NCBI GenBank assembly: GCA_050331295.1
Contig: JBHJGZ010000009.1
Coordinates: 310,001-374,000, forward strand
Length of the DNA stretch: 64,000 nt
DNA from: Kuafuiihalomonas sp050331295
Lineage (GTDB): Bacteria; Myxococcota; Kuafuiibacteriia; Kuafuiibacteriales; Kuafuiibacteriaceae
Direction: 5' to 3'
Below, piece by piece: positions 43,386 through 52,572 of the stretch; position 1 is the stretch's first letter; each line of letters starts with the position of its first letter. A model generated the notes under the pieces. That model was given only the letters and a program-made list of their open reading frames with translations. It did not search any database and had not been told where the DNA came from. Made by a program: the position numbers and the translations under genes.

Positions 43386-46300
43386 TGGCAGCGATCGGGA
43401 GGCCAGGAGGGCAATTGAAGTACTACGAGTCATGCGCCTTGAAGGCATTTCTTGTCATGGCCCTTTCGGGACCGGCGGTCGGCCTGGCGCAGCAGTCGAC
43501 GGAAGACCTTCCCGACGACTCGGACATTTCCGGTCGGCTCGATGGCCTGGAACAGGACACCAGAACTTCGACCGAAGCCGAGACCCTCGAGGATCCCGAC
43601 CGTCCGAGATCCGGTCCCGGGTCCATTTTGGACCCGGCAGAACATGAGCCCCTGCGTCCGCCGACGGCCCAAGAGGTGGACGCGGCGGTTGGCTTCGACG
43701 ACTTGCTGAGCCAGCGGGAAGAGGACTTGGCCTACTTTAAGGCGGGGGCCGAGAGCTTCGCTCAGGACCTCAAGGAACGGATCGTTCAGGCCTACGAAGA
43801 ACAGAAGGCCATATTGGCTCTACAGTACGACAAAGCCATCGAGGAACTGGAGGAACAGGAACGGTCCCGAAGGCTCGAAGCCATCGCGAGATTCGAAGCC
43901 TTCATCGAGAAATACCCGTCGGACCCTGTTTACACGCCCGACGCCATGTTCCGACTTGCGGAACTGTACTTCGAGAAGTCCAGCGACGACTATCTACTGG
44001 CCAGCCGAGCGTACGAAGAGGAGCTCCTCGCATTTGACGAAGGGAGGCGAACGACAGAGCCGGACCCTCCGTTGCCAAATTATGAACAGACGGTAAACCT
44101 TCATCGAGAACTCCTTCGCAAGTTCCCAAACTATCGACTGGCCGACGGAGCACGATACCTCCTCGGATACGCGTACAGCGAGCAGGAGCAGGTGGATGAA
44201 GCGCTGTTGGCTTACCAAGAACTGGTGGCTCGACATCCTGAAAGCGACTTTCTTCCAGAGGTTTGGACACGGATCGGCGAAATCTACTTCGACCGGGATG
44301 GTGAGCAGAATCTCGAGAACGCTGTCGCCGCATATTCAGAGGTCAAGAAATACCCCGAAAGCCCATTTTACGACAAAGCGCTCTACAAGATTGCGTGGAC
44401 GTACTATCGCTTGGACCGCTTTCAGAATGCGGTCGACGCGTTCATCGAGCTGATCGCATTCGCGGACCGACAAGAAGAATTGACAGGAGAGTCGGGGTCA
44501 GAGCTCCGGGCCGAAGCGCTTCAGTACGTCGCGATCTCTTTGGCGGATGACGAATGGGGCGGCTTCGACAAAGCGAAGGTCGTATTGAGCCCCCTGGAAG
44601 ACAAACCATATGCTCCAGAGCTGTGGCGAAGCTACGGCGAGGTTCTGTTCGAACAGACACGTTACGAACAATCAATCCAGGTACTTCGGTACACCTTGCA
44701 AAAGTATCCGAACGAAACGGATAACCCAGCCGCTCAGGACATGATCGTCCGCGCCCATGAACAGCTGCGGGACTTCGATGGGGCGACGCTGGCTCGTGAG
44801 AGGTTGGTGGAGAACTTTTCCAAGGACTCCGCTTGGTACGTCGCGAATGCGGGCAACGAGGAGGCATTACGAAAAGCAGAAAGCCTTGCCGAGCGCTCTC
44901 TGTATACCGCAGCGATTTTCAGGCATCAGCAGGCTCAAGCCTACAAACGGGATGGCCTCGCTAGCGAGTCTCGACAGAGCTACATGCAGGCGGCCGACGC
45001 GTATAAGGACTACCTGAATCGATTCCCCAAATCGTCCAACGCTTATGATTTCGAGTTCTATCTCGCCGAGTGTCTCTTCTACTCTCAGGAATATCGACAG
45101 GCCGCAGATCAGTACGCAGCGGTCCGGGATAGTACGGTCAACAACAAATACGTGGAGGCGGCAGCCCTCTCAGCGGTGATCACCCACGAGAAACTCGTGG
45201 AGGAGAACGTGGCACAGGGCAAGATACCGGAGTACCCGGTCCTGACCGCAGATCAACGAAGCCAACGAGAAGTACAACCTCGTGAAATTGCACCGCTTCG
45301 ACAGGACCTCGTTGCCGCCTCGGACCGATATCTGACCTTGATTCCAGACGGTGAAAGGGCACCTGCCATCGCATACCGAGCGGCCGAGGTCTTCTACCGA
45401 CACGACCAGTTTCCCGAGGCACGTCGACGTTTCGAAGAAATAGTCGCGAAGCACCCAGGGTCCGAGGTGTCACGCTACGCCTCCAACCTCATCATTGAAA
45501 GCTATCTAGCCGTCGAGGATTGGGAGGCAGTGGAGACCGTTTCCAACCGATTGATCGCAACCGCAGGTCAACCGAGCGGCGGAAGCCAGCGGGACGAATT
45601 CGTGTCGCAGCTCCAGGTTTTCAAGGTTGGCGCGCAGTTCAAGCAGGCCGAGAAGTTCGACTCGGAGGGCAGATTCGAGGAAGCCGCAACAACCTATGTG
45701 CGCCTCGTCGACGAAAATCCAGAGCATGAATTCGCGGACAAAGCCTTGTTCAATGCAGCCATCGCGTATGAAAAGGTAAAGCTTTTCGACTCCGCGTCCC
45801 AAGTCTACCGGCGTATCTACGACAAGTATCCGCGGTCTGAACTGGCGCCACGAGCTCTGTTCCGGCAAGGCATCAACGCTGAGAAAGGCTTCGATTTTGA
45901 TAACGCGGTTCAAGCATATGACCGTTTGATCGAGCGGTATCCCGACTCAGACAACCGAGCGGACGCGATGTACAATCTCGCCGTCGTCCTCGAGAATACG
46001 CAGGACTACCAAAAGGCGGCAGAAGTGTATCAAGGGTACGCGATCGCCTTTCCCAAACGCGACGACTCGGGAGAGGTCTTTTTTCGCAGCGCGCTCGTGT
46101 ACGAGAAACTCGGTAATTACGATGCCATGATCTCAACGCTGCAGCAGTTCATCGAAGAGAACCGCCGTTCCAAAACGCAGCGGGAGCGAGTCGTCCTCGC
46201 GCACCAAAAGATTGGCGACGCCGAGAAGGCGCGTGGCCGCGCGCGTCGGTCCGAAACCGCATACGAAGAATGCGTCACGGCATTCCGAAGAAGCAAACTT

Positions 46301-46987
46301 TCCATCAAGTCTCGGGCCGGAGGTTATGCGGCCGAATGCGAGCTTCAGGTAGCAGAGGCGAAATTCCGTCGATACGACGCGCTGTCCATCAGTGGAACCG
46401 GACGGGCCCAGGTTCGTGCGCTGCGCGCGAAAGCCAAATCGCAACAAGAGGTCGAGCAGGCCTACCAAAAGGTGTTTCCATACAAACGAGTCGAGCCGAC
46501 CCTCGCCGCATCCTATCGGATCGGTCATACCTATGAACGCTTTGCCGAAAGCTTGTTCACGGCGCCCATTCCGCCAGAATTCGAGAACGACGAGGAACTG
46601 GCGCTGGAGTACAAAGCTCAGCTGGAGGACCGAGCGGCGGTGCTCGAACGAAAAGCGGAAGGCGCCTACCGGAAGGCCTACGAAGAAGCCAAACGTACCC
46701 GGGTGACGAATGCGTGGACAGAACGCATCCAAGAGGGATTGAACAAGTACGCTCCTTCGGAGTTCCCAATTCAAAAGAAGGGCAAAGCGGCCATGCAGAC
46801 CGTCGCTGTCACGGCCAATGGCCTGGCGCCGCTGGCGGTTGCGGAACAAGAGACGACGTCCGGTTCCGAGGCCGCAGGAGAAAATGGTCCGATGCCCGAG
46901 GACAGGCCGGAGCAGGACGAGGTCTCTACGGAACCGGAGTCCGACAAGGCGCTCGAGGCACGACGCGCGGTTCCAGGAGGGCCGTGA
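43385..46987 (+). CDS. gltD: Large TPR periplasmic protein, GltD/AgmU-like
   Basis: 1200 residues from ATG 43385 (TTG 43415, preceded by AGGAGG, gives a tighter signal peptide: SCALKAFLVMALSGPAVGLA). At least 15 TPR-like repeats run from about 150 to 1000 (RAYEEELLAFDEG, EVKKYPESPFYDKALYKIAW, FDNAVQAYDRLIERYPDSDN), and the rest is helical. GltD/AgmU of Myxococcus is a TPR protein of this size in the gliding complex, and the order D-E-F-G downstream is the same. By homology it would link the motor to the outer membrane; sequence similarity itself was not computed. Codons are somewhat AT-richer than neighbours. Confidence 0.7.
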   Translation: MAAIGRPGGQLKYYESCALKAFLVMALSGPAVGLAQQSTEDLPDDSDISGRLDGLEQDTRTSTEAETLEDPDRPRSGPGSILDPAEHEPLRPPTAQEVDAAVGFDDLLSQREEDLAYFKAGAESFAQDLKERIVQAYEEQKAILALQYDKAIEELEEQERSRRLEAIARFEAFIEKYPSDPVYTPDAMFRLAELYFEKSSDDYLLASRAYEEELLAFDEGRRTTEPDPPLPNYEQTVNLHRELLRKFPNYRLADGARYLLGYAYSEQEQVDEALLAYQELVARHPESDFLPEVWTRIGEIYFDRDGEQNLENAVAAYSEVKKYPESPFYDKALYKIAWTYYRLDRFQNAVDAFIELIAFADRQEELTGESGSELRAEALQYVAISLADDEWGGFDKAKVVLSPLEDKPYAPELWRSYGEVLFEQTRYEQSIQVLRYTLQKYPNETDNPAAQDMIVRAHEQLRDFDGATLARERLVENFSKDSAWYVANAGNEEALRKAESLAERSLYTAAIFRHQQAQAYKRDGLASESRQSYMQAADAYKDYLNRFPKSSNAYDFEFYLAECLFYSQEYRQAADQYAAVRDSTVNNKYVEAAALSAVITHEKLVEENVAQGKIPEYPVLTADQRSQREVQPREIAPLRQDLVAASDRYLTLIPDGERAPAIAYRAAEVFYRHDQFPEARRRFEEIVAKHPGSEVSRYASNLIIESYLAVEDWEAVETVSNRLIATAGQPSGGSQRDEFVSQLQVFKVGAQFKQAEKFDSEGRFEEAATTYVRLVDENPEHEFADKALFNAAIAYEKVKLFDSASQVYRRIYDKYPRSELAPRALFRQGINAEKGFDFDNAVQAYDRLIERYPDSDNRADAMYNLAVVLENTQDYQKAAEVYQGYAIAFPKRDDSGEVFFRSALVYEKLGNYDAMISTLQQFIEENRRSKTQRERVVLAHQKIGDAEKARGRARRSETAYEECVTAFRRSKLSIKSRAGGYAAECELQVAEAKFRRYDALSISGTGRAQVRALRAKAKSQQEVEQAYQKVFPYKRVEPTLAASYRIGHTYERFAESLFTAPIPPEFENDEELALEYKAQLEDRAAVLERKAEGAYRKAYEEAKRTRVTNAWTERIQEGLNKYAPSEFPIQKKGKAAMQTVAVTANGLAPLAVAEQETTSGSEAAGENGPMPEDRPEQDEVSTEPESDKALEARRAVPGGP

Positions 46988-48384
46988 TGAAGCAGAGCCC
47001 AATCTATACTTTGGATTCTGCGCCGTGGACAGGAGCGCAACCTCGGCCCGTGTTCATCGCGAGGGTTTCCGGACTGATCCTTCTGACGATCTCCGCTGGC
47101 TGTGCCTCCGGAAGCGCGTCCCGGACCGATGAGGCGCCCGAGGCCGCTGCTCCCGCGAAACCTCCCGCCGTCCCCGCACCGGAACGGGCGGCCGAACTCG
47201 TGAACCAAGGTCTCGGCTTGGCCGACAGCGACCCGGAGGGTGCGCTGGCGCTCTTTGAGCAGGCGGCGGAAATCGACCGGACTTCGGTGGTGGCGCGGTT
47301 CAATTCGGGTGTGTTGCTCGAGCGTCTTGGTGAATACGACCGAGCGAACCGAGCTTATGAAGCGGCGTTGGATCTCGATCCCGATTACGTCCTGGCTATC
47401 GAAAATCGAGCCAACGTTTACGTACGTCAGGGGCAATACGATCAAGCGATCCAGCTCCTTGAAGACGCGATCCAACGCAGGCCGGATGACAGCCAACTCC
47501 GGAACCGATTGGTGGCGACCTGGATCGCTGCCGGTCAGGAAACGAAGGCGGAGCAGGAAGCCAAAAGCATTCTCAAGAACGACGAACGCAACGTGGGCGC
47601 CTTGATCAACCTTTCCGTGATCTTCGCGGGTCGGGGTCAATTGGAGCTTGCGACCTCGGTGCTAGACCGGGCCCGCGAAATCGATGAAAGCGAGCCGAGG
47701 ATTTGGCTCCGGCTCGGTATGGTCTACCTCGCCCGGGACAGGCGGTCCGAGGCCCTGGAGGCATTTCAAAGAGCCCGGGATCTTCGGGACGACATCCCAG
47801 AGGTGCACAACAATCTTGGAGCTCTCTATGTGGCCGCCAATGACTACGGCGCAGCCATCGAAGCTTTAAAGAGGGCTCTGGAGCTCTATCCGGACTTCTA
47901 CAAAGCGTACATCAATCTAGGGAACGCCTATAAAGGCAATAAACAGTTCGCAGAGGCGGCCGAAGCCTATCGTAAGGCCGCAGAGCTGGAACCAAAGGCC
48001 ACCGATGTCTACTATAACCTCGGAGTCCTGCACCTCGACAATTTGCTTCCCGGTGTGGATCGACTCGATCGCTGGCGCATTGCCGAGAAGTACTTCGAAC
48101 AGTACCTCGAGTCTGCCGCGGATTTGGAGGAAGAAGAGCGGAAGAGGGTGGCGGCCTACATGACCGAGGCGGAGCGTGGCCTTGTCCGTGAAAAGAAGCT
48201 TATCGAGCGAGAGGAGCGGAGACGTTTGCGGGAAGCGAAGAGGAAAGAGCGGGAGGCCCAAGAAGCGGCCGCGGAATCATCGTCGGTCGACGCGGACGCC
48301 CCGGAGGACACCGACCCGCCAGAAGCGGAGCCGACGCCGCAGTCTCCATCCAGTGATGCAACATCTCAGGGAGGTGCGAGATGA
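46987..48384 (+). CDS. gltE: TPR lipoprotein, GltE/AglT-like
   Basis: 465 residues from ATG 46987, which overlaps the previous stop (TGATG). A lipobox (ILLTISAGC-ASG) follows a 38-residue leader, then an Ala/Pro linker. About nine TPRs follow (GLADSDPEGALALFEQAAEI, YDRANRAYEAALDLDPDYVL, GAAIEALKRALELYPDFYKA), ending in a charged coil (RERRRLREAKRKEREAQEAA). Size, lipid anchor and place directly after a giant TPR gene match GltE (AglT) of Myxococcus, an outer-membrane-anchored gliding protein. The last 4 bases overlap the next gene. Confidence 0.72.
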   Translation: MKQSPIYTLDSAPWTGAQPRPVFIARVSGLILLTISAGCASGSASRTDEAPEAAAPAKPPAVPAPERAAELVNQGLGLADSDPEGALALFEQAAEIDRTSVVARFNSGVLLERLGEYDRANRAYEAALDLDPDYVLAIENRANVYVRQGQYDQAIQLLEDAIQRRPDDSQLRNRLVATWIAAGQETKAEQEAKSILKNDERNVGALINLSVIFAGRGQLELATSVLDRAREIDESEPRIWLRLGMVYLARDRRSEALEAFQRARDLRDDIPEVHNNLGALYVAANDYGAAIEALKRALELYPDFYKAYINLGNAYKGNKQFAEAAEAYRKAAELEPKATDVYYNLGVLHLDNLLPGVDRLDRWRIAEKYFEQYLESAADLEEEERKRVAAYMTEAERGLVREKKLIEREERRRLREAKRKEREAQEAAAESSSVDADAPEDTDPPEAEPTPQSPSSDATSQGGAR

Positions 48385-48650
48385 ACAACCCGGTTTGCTC
48401 ACGACGGTTGTGGTGGGTCCATATTGCGATTGGGCTCGTCCTTTCCTGGTCCGCGGGCTCCGCGGTGGCGCAGCAACAACGCCGTCCTCGTCGCGTGATT
48501 CGTCTCGACGTGACGCGAATCGAGGGTCGGATCCAGAAGCCCCAAGCATTTTACATTCTTCAACGCTCGAATCTCAACTTCGAGGGTCTCGAGCTGAAGA
48601 ACAGCTTTGTACCGAAGATCATCGAATCGGTTGAAGAGGAACCATTCTGA
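48381..48650 (+). CDS. gltF: Small exported protein, GltF-like
   Basis: 89 residues. Signal peptide (WWVHIAIGLVLSWSAGSAVA-QQQ) and a 55-residue mature part with a conserved-looking core (IEGRIQKPQAFYILQRSNLN and FVPKIIESVEEEPF). In Myxococcus, gltF sits between gltE and gltG and encodes a periplasmic protein; position and export signal match, but at this size homology cannot be shown by eye. It overlaps gltE (ATGA) and ends 9 bases before gltG. Confidence 0.68.
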   Translation: MNNPVCSRRLWWVHIAIGLVLSWSAGSAVAQQQRRPRRVIRLDVTRIEGRIQKPQAFYILQRSNLNFEGLELKNSFVPKIIESVEEEPF

Positions 48651-48659
48651 GTCATCACC

Positions 48660-50015
48660 ATGGCGGACAGAAAATCATCAGAACGTGGACCAAAAGTCCT
48701 CCGAATCGGCATTGTTCAGCGGGGGAAGATTATCGATGAACGAGAGTTGAAGAAACGCGAGACGGTCTCGATCGGTTCGAGTGACAAGGCCACCTTCCAG
48801 GTGACATCGGACGGACTTCCTGCTCACTTCGATCTCTTCGACTACGACGGCCAGCACTATCACCTGAGATACACGTCGAAGATGGAAGGCAAGATCCAGC
48901 TCGATGACGGAAAGGTGATGACCTTCGAGCGCTTCGCCGATGAAGGGCAGGTCAAGATGCGTCGAGGTGAGAAGTCGGTGCCGCTTCCCGATTCGAGCCG
49001 AGGCAAGGTCGTGGTGGGCGACGTCACCGTCTTGTTCCAGTTCAAGGATATCGCGCTGGGGGCGACCAAACCTGTCCTTCCGGCCGAGCTTCGTGGTTCG
49101 TTCATTCAAACCATCGACACCCAGTTTGCGTCGATTCTGGTGGGCACAGCCGTGGTGTGCCTATCGATTGTCGCTTATGCCCGCTCGTTGCCGTACGTCG
49201 AGCCGACTTCCATCGAGGAGGTCGACGAACGTTTCCAGCGGTTGATCATGCCGGATCGGGCGCCCGAGCCTCCGCGGGAAGAGGTTGCAGAGGCGACAGA
49301 CGAAGGGAAAGAAGCACAGAAAGAGGAAAAGAAGGAAAAGAAGGTCGCCAAGAAAGAAGAGCCAAAGCCCGCGAAGAAGGACGTGTCTTCGGAGGATGCG
49401 GCGCAAGCTAGAAAAGAGGCGGTGGCGAAGAAGGTGGCCGGCAAAGGGCTCCTCAAGGTCCTGGGGGCCAAGGGGGAAGGCGGAGGTGCCCTCGCTGACG
49501 TCTTTTCCGAAGGTGGTGATGCGTCTTTGGCCGAAGCGTTCTCCGGGGTTCAGGGCGTCGATATCGCCTCAGAAGGGGGTTCTGGGACTAGAGGCGGTGG
49601 CGCTGGAGAACAGGTGGGTATCGGAAGCCTCGGTACCGAGGGGGGGGGCGACGTCAAGACGGGTGCGAAGCGGGAGACGCGCATCGCTGGGTCGGCCCGT
49701 GCTGAAGCTCCCGACGTGGATGGCGAACTGAGTCAGGCGCAGATTTCGAAGGTGATGAAGCGGAACCAACGCGCCATTCGAGCGTGTTACGAGAACGCCT
49801 TGAAAAGGAACCGCTCTCTCAAAGGAAAGCTGCTCCTCGACTTCGAGATCCTTGAGAACGGCCGGATCACGGGGTTGCAGTTCGGCGGCAGTGTGCGCTC
49901 CGACGACCTGGAGAGCTGCATTCGCACGCGAGCTCGTTCTTGGCGTTTCCCGCGACCGGATGGAGGTTCCGTCTTTGTGAGCATTCCCATCATCTTGGCG
50001 CCGTCGAACGGCTAG
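48660..50015 (+). CDS. gltG: FHA/TM/AgmX-type C-terminal protein, GltG-like
   Basis: 451 residues. Residues about 10-130 form an FHA-like cytoplasmic domain (VSIGSSDKATFQV, HFDLFDYDGQHYHLRY). A single membrane helix at about 155-175 (FASILVGTAVVCLSIVAY) follows. Then a Lys/Glu/Ala-rich and Gly-rich periplasmic spacer (205-335) leads to an AgmX/PglI-type (TonB-like) C-terminal domain (350-451: ISKVMKRNQRAIRACYENAL, KGKLLLDFEILENGRITG, LESCIRTRARSWRFPRP). This exact FHA-TM-TonB-like layout is that of GltG, the inner-membrane gliding protein. Last gene of the operon. Confidence 0.78.
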   Translation: MADRKSSERGPKVLRIGIVQRGKIIDERELKKRETVSIGSSDKATFQVTSDGLPAHFDLFDYDGQHYHLRYTSKMEGKIQLDDGKVMTFERFADEGQVKMRRGEKSVPLPDSSRGKVVVGDVTVLFQFKDIALGATKPVLPAELRGSFIQTIDTQFASILVGTAVVCLSIVAYARSLPYVEPTSIEEVDERFQRLIMPDRAPEPPREEVAEATDEGKEAQKEEKKEKKVAKKEEPKPAKKDVSSEDAAQARKEAVAKKVAGKGLLKVLGAKGEGGGALADVFSEGGDASLAEAFSGVQGVDIASEGGSGTRGGGAGEQVGIGSLGTEGGGDVKTGAKRETRIAGSARAEAPDVDGELSQAQISKVMKRNQRAIRACYENALKRNRSLKGKLLLDFEILENGRITGLQFGGSVRSDDLESCIRTRARSWRFPRPDGGSVFVSIPIILAPSNG

Positions 50016-50044
50016 ACTGACGGGCGAAAGCGGGCACCGGAAAG

Positions 50045-51700
50045 TCAGAACTGATCCAGTACCTCTTCATCGACCTCTCGCTCCGGCACTCCTTCGACTT
50101 CACCTGCATCGCTAATGGTGCCCAACGGGGTGACCAGCTTGGCTCGGCCTCGGGGAGGCTTCATGGCCATAACGTCGGAGTAGCCGCGGAGATCCTTGAG
50201 TGGCTCGAGCGCTTTGAACGCCTTCTCGTCCTTGAATCCTTCTCGTACCGCGAGTTCCAAGTGACGAAGCGCGTCGGTTGGGGACCCAGCGAGAAGCCAC
50301 AAAATAGCGAGGTTGTACCGGGCCCGACCGCGCGTCCGCCATTCCCCTGGCCCGTCAGCCTTTCCGATCGCAGTACGCAGTTCGCGTTCTGCTTCCAGGA
50401 GTTCGCCCATCTTCAAATAGGTATATCCGAGCCTAAGGTACACCTCACCACGTGCACCACCTTCTGCGATCACGCGTTTGAGCAGCACTGCTGCTTCATC
50501 ATATCGACCAACGTCGACCAAGCGGCTCCCCAATTGAAGCAGAAGCTCCGGGTCGCTCGGGGTGACTCGCAGTGCGCGATTGGTCCATTCGATGGATTTT
50601 TCCATGTCTCCGGCCTTGGCATGCGCGTAGCCGAGTTGGCCCATGACATGGGATTGGCGTGGCACCTGGTTCAGATACTCCAAGTAGACCGAGATGGCCT
50701 CCTGCGGTCGTCCCAAAGTGACCAGGGCTTCAGCCAGGTATCCACGTGCGAGCGTGAAACCGGGGTGTTCCTTCAAAGCCATCTCCAGAGACCTCAAGGC
50801 AAGATTTGGGTCATAAAATCGGCTCAGTATCCAAAACTTAGCGATCCAATAGGTCGGAATGAAATGCGAACTCGCCTTGGCACGTCTCAGATGGCGTTCC
50901 GCTCTCGTTTGATGACCGAGGAAGGCGTGGGCCAAAGCAAGGTCGGCTTCCGCGTCCCGAAAATCGGGATCCAAGGACAGCGATGCTTCGCACTCTCGAA
51001 GCGCCCTCTCTAGATTGCGATGATCGATCACGACCGGATTCCGCAGCCCAGCTGGTTGTCTGATGATCCGCTCATGGCACCTTCCGTACGCGATCAACGC
51101 TTCTTCATGGTCTGAATGGGGTCCTATCGGCCCATTCACTCGGTCACGAGGAAGGCGCACTCTTCCGGTGTCGATCATCAGCTGGGCCAAGCGGGTCGAG
51201 AGCAGACCCAAGGTAGCGAGCCACGTGTCCGCTTCGATGGTGCCCTCCACGCGTCGTCCGATCTCGGCTCCCTGGTCGACCGGGACGATCTCGACGGTGA
51301 GCCTTGTGGTCTCATTCTTTCTTCGGACTCGAGACTTCACGACCACATCCGAGCCGGTCACCCGACCCAAGGCTTGCAGGCGCCTCGGATCGTCGAGCTG
51401 AGCCCAGCGCGCCTCGTACCGTTCGTTGACGCGGATCAGGGTCTTCGGATGGACCAGATTGGTGTGTCCGAGATTTCGGAGGATGCCGAGGATCCGAAGC
51501 TGAACGATGGTGCTCACCGGCCCGAGGGCCGCTGCAGGCAGCACCAAGACCGTCGCGCCTTGCGCGTCGCGCGGGGCTTCCAGGTCGGATGCACCCGAAC
51601 GCTCCGACTCGACCGAATGCTGTGCTCGGGCCGAGGCATGAGGAGACAAGGAAAGCGCGAGCCCGACGAGAAGTGCAAGACGCCTTGGTGTTTTCGGCAT
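50045..51700 (-). CDS. Secreted TPR protein
   Basis: 551 residues with a signal peptide (LALLVGLALSLSPHASARA-QHS). The first 180 residues (VLVLPAAALGPVSTIVQLRI, GSDVVVKSRVRRKNETTRLT) resemble the N-terminal domain of TolB-like or CsgG-like export proteins that build a beta-sheet, though no family is certain. Then about ten TPRs (CEASLSLDPDFRDAEADLAL, YDEAAVLLKRVIAEGGARG, YLRLGYTYLKMGELLEAERE). Convergent with gltG, divergent from DUF4159. Role unknown. Confidence 0.78.
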   Translation of the reverse strand: MPKTPRRLALLVGLALSLSPHASARAQHSVESERSGASDLEAPRDAQGATVLVLPAAALGPVSTIVQLRILGILRNLGHTNLVHPKTLIRVNERYEARWAQLDDPRRLQALGRVTGSDVVVKSRVRRKNETTRLTVEIVPVDQGAEIGRRVEGTIEADTWLATLGLLSTRLAQLMIDTGRVRLPRDRVNGPIGPHSDHEEALIAYGRCHERIIRQPAGLRNPVVIDHRNLERALRECEASLSLDPDFRDAEADLALAHAFLGHQTRAERHLRRAKASSHFIPTYWIAKFWILSRFYDPNLALRSLEMALKEHPGFTLARGYLAEALVTLGRPQEAISVYLEYLNQVPRQSHVMGQLGYAHAKAGDMEKSIEWTNRALRVTPSDPELLLQLGSRLVDVGRYDEAAVLLKRVIAEGGARGEVYLRLGYTYLKMGELLEAERELRTAIGKADGPGEWRTRGRARYNLAILWLLAGSPTDALRHLELAVREGFKDEKAFKALEPLKDLRGYSDVMAMKPPRGRAKLVTPLGTISDAGEVEGVPEREVDEEVLDQF

Positions 51701-51816
51701 CGTATCTCACGTTATGATGTTTCGCCGGAGCCCACAATGCGATCGAGTCGAAACCCATGTGGTCGCTGCACGCTTCTTTGCAGACGAGGCCGGACCTCGA
51801 TGGTACCCGAAGAGTG

Positions 51817-52572
51817 ATGCTGAGGCGCCTCTTCCGCACGTGGAGTTCTCGATGGCTCTTCGCTCCATGCCTGGCGATGGCCTCGCCAACGTTGATGGGT
51901 GCCGGACCGTCGGACCTCCAAGTCGGGCACATTCGGTACCCGGGTGAGTGGAACCCGAGGCCGACGGCACTTCGGCGTCTCCTTTGGGAGGTCGGGCAGC
52001 GTACCAGTATCGAGGTCGAATTGAGTCCGAGCCCGATCGAACTCGGAGACCCCGGACTGTTCCGGCACCCGTTGCTCTATCTGACCGGAGCGGAACGATT
52101 ACCCTCGTTCGAGCCCGAGGAGATTCGCGCTCTTCGCAGGCATCTGACCTACGGAGGCATCCTCGTCATCGACGCGGCAGACGCACAGCCGGGGGGGCCA
52201 TTCGACCAGAGTGTGCGCCGGCTTCTTGAGCAACTCTTCCCACGACGTCCGCTCACCCGCTTGCCCGACGATCATGTCGTCTATAAATCGTTCTATCTCG
52301 TACCCTATCAAGGAGGACGGGTCATTCGCCGGCCGTTCTTGGAGGGCGTTCTGTTGGATGAGCGCTACGCCGTGCTCTACAGTCAGAACGACCTGGGGGG
52401 AGCTTGGGCCAGAGATGCTTTCGGTCGCTGGGAATACGACGTCAATCCGGGTGGAGAGACCCAACGGGAGCTCACCTTCAGACTGGGCGTCAATATCGCA
52501 ATGTATGCTTTGTGCTTGGACTACAAGGACGACTTGGTCCACACCCCGTTCATCCTCAGGAGGCGGCGCTGA
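51817..52572 (+). CDS. DUF4159 protein
   Basis: 251 residues from ATG 51817 (frame open to 51757; the shorter start gives a signal-like TWSSRWLFAPCLAMASPTLM). DUF4159 core: LQVGHIRYPGEWNPRPTALRRLLWEVGQRTSI, HPLLYLTGAERLPSFEPEEI, LRRHLTYGGILVIDAAD, and the end RELTFRLGVNIAMYALCLDYKDD (each read separately). The fold is like a class I glutamine-amidotransferase without its nucleophile. Overlaps the next gene (TGATG). Such genes usually sit with MoxR/DUF58 operons; those are not present here. Confidence 0.85.
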   Translation: MLRRLFRTWSSRWLFAPCLAMASPTLMGAGPSDLQVGHIRYPGEWNPRPTALRRLLWEVGQRTSIEVELSPSPIELGDPGLFRHPLLYLTGAERLPSFEPEEIRALRRHLTYGGILVIDAADAQPGGPFDQSVRRLLEQLFPRRPLTRLPDDHVVYKSFYLVPYQGGRVIRRPFLEGVLLDERYAVLYSQNDLGGAWARDAFGRWEYDVNPGGETQRELTFRLGVNIAMYALCLDYKDDLVHTPFILRRRR

